Assembly (NCBI RefSeq): GCF_002234675.1
Contig: NC_019864.2
Coordinates: 21,578,582-21,642,581 of the forward strand
Direction of reading: 5' to 3'
DNA: 64,000 bases
Origin: Oryzias latipes
Lineage: Eukaryota > Chordata > Actinopteri > Beloniformes > Adrianichthyidae
This document shows, one piece after another, positions 60,601-64,000 of this stretch. Position 1 is the stretch's first letter; each line of letters opens with the position of its first letter. The notes under the pieces are model-generated. The model was not told where the DNA came from and did not search any database. It saw nothing but the letters and a program-made list of their open reading frames with translations. Both the position numbers and the translations under genes were made by a program.

Positions 60601-63472
60601 AGAACTCTTCCACACGAAGCCAACTTGTTGAGCTGGTTGTGGAGGAGAGCTAATTACAGGATGATACATTGTTAAACACTCCTTGCATGGATGCGCTTTC
60701 ACTGTCTGTTTATGTTGTTTTTTTAGAGTATCAGAAGTTGGCAAACTTTTGCCTCCTGTTTCATTGTGTTGGCTTTGCTTTAAGGTCGTGGTTGGAGACA
60801 AGGTGGTCTTGATGCCGGTGAATGCAGGACAGCCGCTCCACGCCAGCAACATCGAGCTCTTGGATAATCTTGGTTGCAAAGAGGTGGGATTATTAATTGG
60901 TTTTTGTATTTTTATTTATCGAATTTATCCTAAATAGAAGATTTGTTGCCTCTTATTGTACGTTTCATGCTGCAGGTCAATGCTGTTAACTGCAACACCA
61001 GCTGGAAAGTGACTTTGTTCATGAAGTTCAGCGACTATAGGGAAGATGTTTTGAAGGGGGTGTGTTTTTTTTTCAAATCCCTTCTCCTTTTAAATTTGTG
61101 TTCTGGAACTGAACTGCATTTCTTACAGTTTTTTCCTCCTTTGATTTTGCATCACAGGGAGACGTGGTGAGGCTGTTTCATGCTGAGCAGGAGAAGTTCC
61201 TGACCTGTGATGGGTATAAAAGACAGCAGCATGTTTTTCTCAGAACCACGCTGCGGCAATCGGCCACCTCGGCCACCAGCTCCAAGGCTTTGTGGGAAGT
61301 TGAGGTAAAGAGCTTTTGGTTTGATTCATCTGAAGATTCTGTCTTTGTTGGGGAATTTTAATTGTTTGAGCTTTTTTAAAATGTTTGTTTTTGCTCAGGC
61401 TTTACATTTTTTTAAAATCAAAATGTTTTTTTTCAGCTGCTGGTAATTGATGTGTCTAAGTTTTTTTTAAATAATGTATTTTTATTATTATGTCTGTGCT
61501 TGTATGGTGCATATTTTAACCTAAAATGTGCAATTTATTTATCTCTTTATCACTTTTTTTCTAAATTGATAAAAGTGGTTTTTCCAAAATATTTTCCTAT
61601 TTAACTTCAAAATTATCTTTATCTTTGGTTTCCCTCCTTAAGGCAACCTTGGTTAAAGTTTTTAAGATTAGCTTTCCCTGTGCTGTTTAAATAGCACAGG
61701 AGGGCATTTAAAGTCATTTGGATTGAAGTTTTAGGTAGTTTGCATGCATTCAAATGCAGTTTTTCATAATTTATATCTAAAGATCGTGCCAACGGGATAA
61801 AATAATATTTTTATTTTCAAACTCTTGCATGCCTTTTTCGAAATGCCATCTATTGTGCTGCATGTTACCTGTTATCAGCATGCAGGTCTTTCAAGTTCCT
61901 GTTTTTGCCCTGTTCTTTGTAACAGAATCCATTCTCATATGAATTGCTGTTAATATTGCAGTTACTGCTTGATGATTTTAATTTTTTAAGCATGCTTTTT
62001 GCCATCTTCCGATATCTAGAAAATCTAGAAAAAGCTCATTGGAACATTTTTTGAAAATTCTGCCTGCATGTACAAAATCAAAAAGTATTATTTGTGAGAA
62101 TACTGGGTTTGTATTTCAAAATAATGAGATTTCCCTCTTTTTTGGTCACTTTTTAGCTCCATTCTTCTCTTAGCAGTTTTAACTACTCAAGTATTGACAG
62201 TTTTGTTCTTTTGATAAATTCATGCTGGTGCGTTGGTTAATTAACACATTTTGCATTTTTATTACAAAGTGAATAGGAAAAGCCCTAATGCCTTTAAAAA
62301 TATTTTGCCCTAGTGGCCAGAGCAACAAAGTTCAGCATTCTTTTTGCTTTTTATGTGCCTCATTTTTTTGCTTTTTGTGAAATTCAATTTCTATTTTGCA
62401 GGGGGGAAAAAATATCATGGAAAGCACTAACTGTAATGTGGATGTAGTTTTAGCTATAAAGATCTTTCTAAATTTAAAAATGGTCAAAAGACTCGGAACT
62501 TATCTATAAACTCAATAAACTATTAAAAAAAGCATACATTTTTTTGCAGATGCGGTTAAGAGGACTTAACTTTACTTTGTATTTTACATGGATTGCCTTG
62601 TTAAAATCAACATTAAAGACTATTTTAAGATTTTTTTAAGCTTATTTTAAGAAATATTTGTATTTTAGTCATATTTAACCTTCAAATGGACATCAACATG
62701 GTTCTGTTTGGTTATTCTAAGATTATTCTGTATTTTTATTTTAAAATAAAAATAAAAATACTTCTCTGTTTCTTTAGCAATATTTAACTTTATTTGGCTG
62801 ACTTTTTCAAAAATGGTTTGGTATTTCTTCTACTAATTTAGTATCCTAAACATAGTATCTTTTGCACTAATCAGCATTTTATTTTTTCTACTGAGTTGAA
62901 AATGTAACTTTTTTTCTTCTTCAAATTTCACTTAAAATGCCAGCTTTGGAAATAATGTCAGTCCTTTTTTAAATTAGAATACTTCTTTTGAGTCTCGTAA
63001 CATGCTCACCAAACTGCTTTTTTGAAAACTAATGCAACCTTTTTTTGTGTTGTTGTGACAGGTTGTGCATTATGACCCGTGCAGGGGAGGAGCCGGCCAC
63101 TGGAACAGCCTTTTCCGATTCAAGCACCTGGCAACCGGGAATTACCTCGCAGCTGAGGTTTGTCTCACTCCTCGGCTTGTGTTTGTCACATAATAGGTCA
63201 TTTTGGAAGAACATCCTAAACTAATTAGTCTTATTTCATTATATTAAAGACGAGTTTTGAAACTTTGAGCGCACTTTGAGTGGGATTGTGGATGATGTGC
63301 TGTAGATGGCAGTATCCTCCTGCCATTCGCCATCCTTTCCTGTTGTAAAGATGTAGCCATCATAGCTGCAGGGCTGTCAGCAGAGCTTTGTGGATAGCAT
63401 GTTGCTGACTGTTTAATTTCTCTGCAGGGAAATCCTGAATTCAAAGACTGCTCAGTTGAGTCCAAAGGAGAG
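51609..63472 (+). CDS. itpr2: Inositol 1,4,5-trisphosphate receptor type 2, 5' part
   Basis: ER calcium-release channel opened by IP3 (family knowledge). Ten coding exons are present: 51609-51700, 58440-58510, 58668-58786, 58871-58957, 59965-60123, 60785-60883, 60976-61059, 61158-61304, 63062-63157, 63428-63472; the rest lies beyond the right edge. All are in phase (999 bp, 333 residues). The start gives [20 protein letters not shown]. Residues 1 to about 225 are the beta-trefoil suppressor domain; the IP3-binding core follows, with R266-T267-T268-L269-R270 matching IP3-contacting residues in the family. Type 2 is chosen over 1 and 3 by [46 protein letters not shown] and the RTTLRQS motif. 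Introns hold MITEs and a LINE remnant. Confidence 0.95.
52797..53360 (-). mobile_element. MITE-like repeat with P2X7-C-domain-like peptide
   Basis: The most complete copy: starts TTAAGACCCACTCC and ends near GATGATCTAAATGGGA. The minus strand shows [20 protein letters not shown] followed by [11 protein letters not shown]. Lies in itpr2 intron 1. Confidence 0.65.
53494..54651. mobile_element. Harbinger-like non-autonomous element
   Basis: Terminal inverted repeats GGGGGGTATTCCAGAAAGCA (left) and its near reverse complement TGCTTTCCGGAAAACCCCCC (right). Just inside the left end is a frameshifted coding remnant with [16 protein letters not shown], like the Myb/SANT-type proteins of these elements. 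A separate AT-rich repeat with GTAATTGAGTTACATTTATT occupies much of the middle (about 53828-54360). Confidence 0.6.
56870..57450 (+). pseudogene. Decayed LINE reverse-transcriptase fragment
   Basis: Plus-strand frames give [36 protein letters not shown] and [20 protein letters not shown], then [11 protein letters not shown]. The [14 protein letters not shown] motif is the reverse-transcriptase block with the usual D replaced by N, and the frame is broken by stops and shifts. The exact non-LTR family was not determined. Confidence 0.65.
59341..59893 (-). mobile_element. MITE-like repeat in itpr2 intron 4
   Basis: Begins AAAACCCACTCATG and contains the family phrases ACATGTTCTTGTGGAA, CGTTCTGATGCATCCACTTG, TCTGAGCTGTAATCTGGC and CTCTGCAGAAACTATGTCCC. 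The peptide on the minus strand retains [11 protein letters not shown]. It ends about 70 bp before itpr2 exon 5. Confidence 0.65.
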
Positions 63473-64000
63473 GTGAGTCAGTCAATCGAGCCCATTTTCC
63501 CATCACCTATCTTCAAACTGGGACATTAGACTGTCAATTATTAACAGTTTATTTATGCTATGAACCAAGCTGATAAATATAATTTATGGTGTTCTTAAAT
63601 TTAAGTAACATTGCATCTCAAATGATAGATTGATCTAAATGAGCCTGAAAAGAAGGAATACAAGAGTGATGTAATAGTTAGTATTTCCTAGAAACAGCAG
63701 TTCAGATTTCAGCCCTTTCTACTCTAATCAGGCTCTGGTTATGCAATACCCCTGCTACAGTTCTAACTCAGCATTCTCCTGACTTCTAAGCTTACACTTG
63801 CACACCAACTCTGCCAAACCGAATCTATATTCAGACATTTCTTTCAGCTTTAGAGCTGCCCGGCACATTTGTATTCCAGCAAGATTCACCCAAGCCCTCT
63901 CAGCCTCGCACACTTTCTCCTGCACATGCTGGATTTCAGACACACAAGGGGCTCCTTACATAACGTCTGAGCGAGCGAGGGTGGGAGGGGGGTACCCAGC

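Overview
This window is vertebrate nuclear DNA, most likely from a teleost fish. Genes are split into short exons with GT-AG introns, intergenic and intronic DNA is AT-rich, and the interspersed repeats are of types common in teleosts (tRNA-promoter-like SINE fragments, a Tc1-type MITE with long inverted ends, Harbinger-like and hAT-like MITEs, decayed LINE reverse transcriptases). I do not name a species. No bacterial, plasmid or viral gene system is visible.

Five protein-coding genes were recognised by reading exon translations and checking that splice sites and reading phases agree. From left to right they are: the last three coding exons of ube2n (+, K63-linkage ubiquitin-conjugating enzyme; first exon lies left of the window); complete nudt4 (+, Nudix diphosphoinositol polyphosphate phosphohydrolase); complete eea1 (+, 29 coding exons, predicted 1395 residues, N-terminal C2H2 finger, long coiled coil, C-terminal FYVE finger); complete plekhg7 (-, 16 coding exons, predicted 733 residues, DH-PH RhoGEF); and the first ten coding exons of itpr2 (+, IP3 receptor type 2, cut by the right edge).

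Layout: 1-2470 ube2n 3' part; 2471-3300 intergenic with an old repeat; 3300-13325 nudt4; 13740-32345 eea1; 32520-46990 plekhg7, convergent with eea1 (the two poly(A) signals are only about 200 bp apart); 46991-51300 a repeat-rich intergenic block (TATC microsatellite, Tc1-type MITE, two long (TA)n tracts, a degenerate TTTGTGCACAAA-type tandem array); 51300-64000 itpr2, whose 6.7-kb first intron carries a Harbinger-like element and a LINE remnant. UBE2N-NUDT4-EEA1-PLEKHG7 is the conserved vertebrate neighbourhood of human 12q22; itpr2 as the next gene is different from human.

The genes are not an operon; they are independently transcribed, although two (nudt4, itpr2) belong to inositol phosphate metabolism or signalling and eea1 reads the lipid PI3P. 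The most notable non-genic items are a perfect 134-bp palindrome built on (TA)48, the degenerate tandem array beside it, a roughly 0.5-kb MITE-like family present six times that carries a decayed peptide resembling P2X7-C-terminal-domain proteins, several nested transposon insertions, a likely GC-AG intron in plekhg7, and a pentanucleotide repeat just upstream of the eea1 start codon. I found no convincing undescribed gene system.
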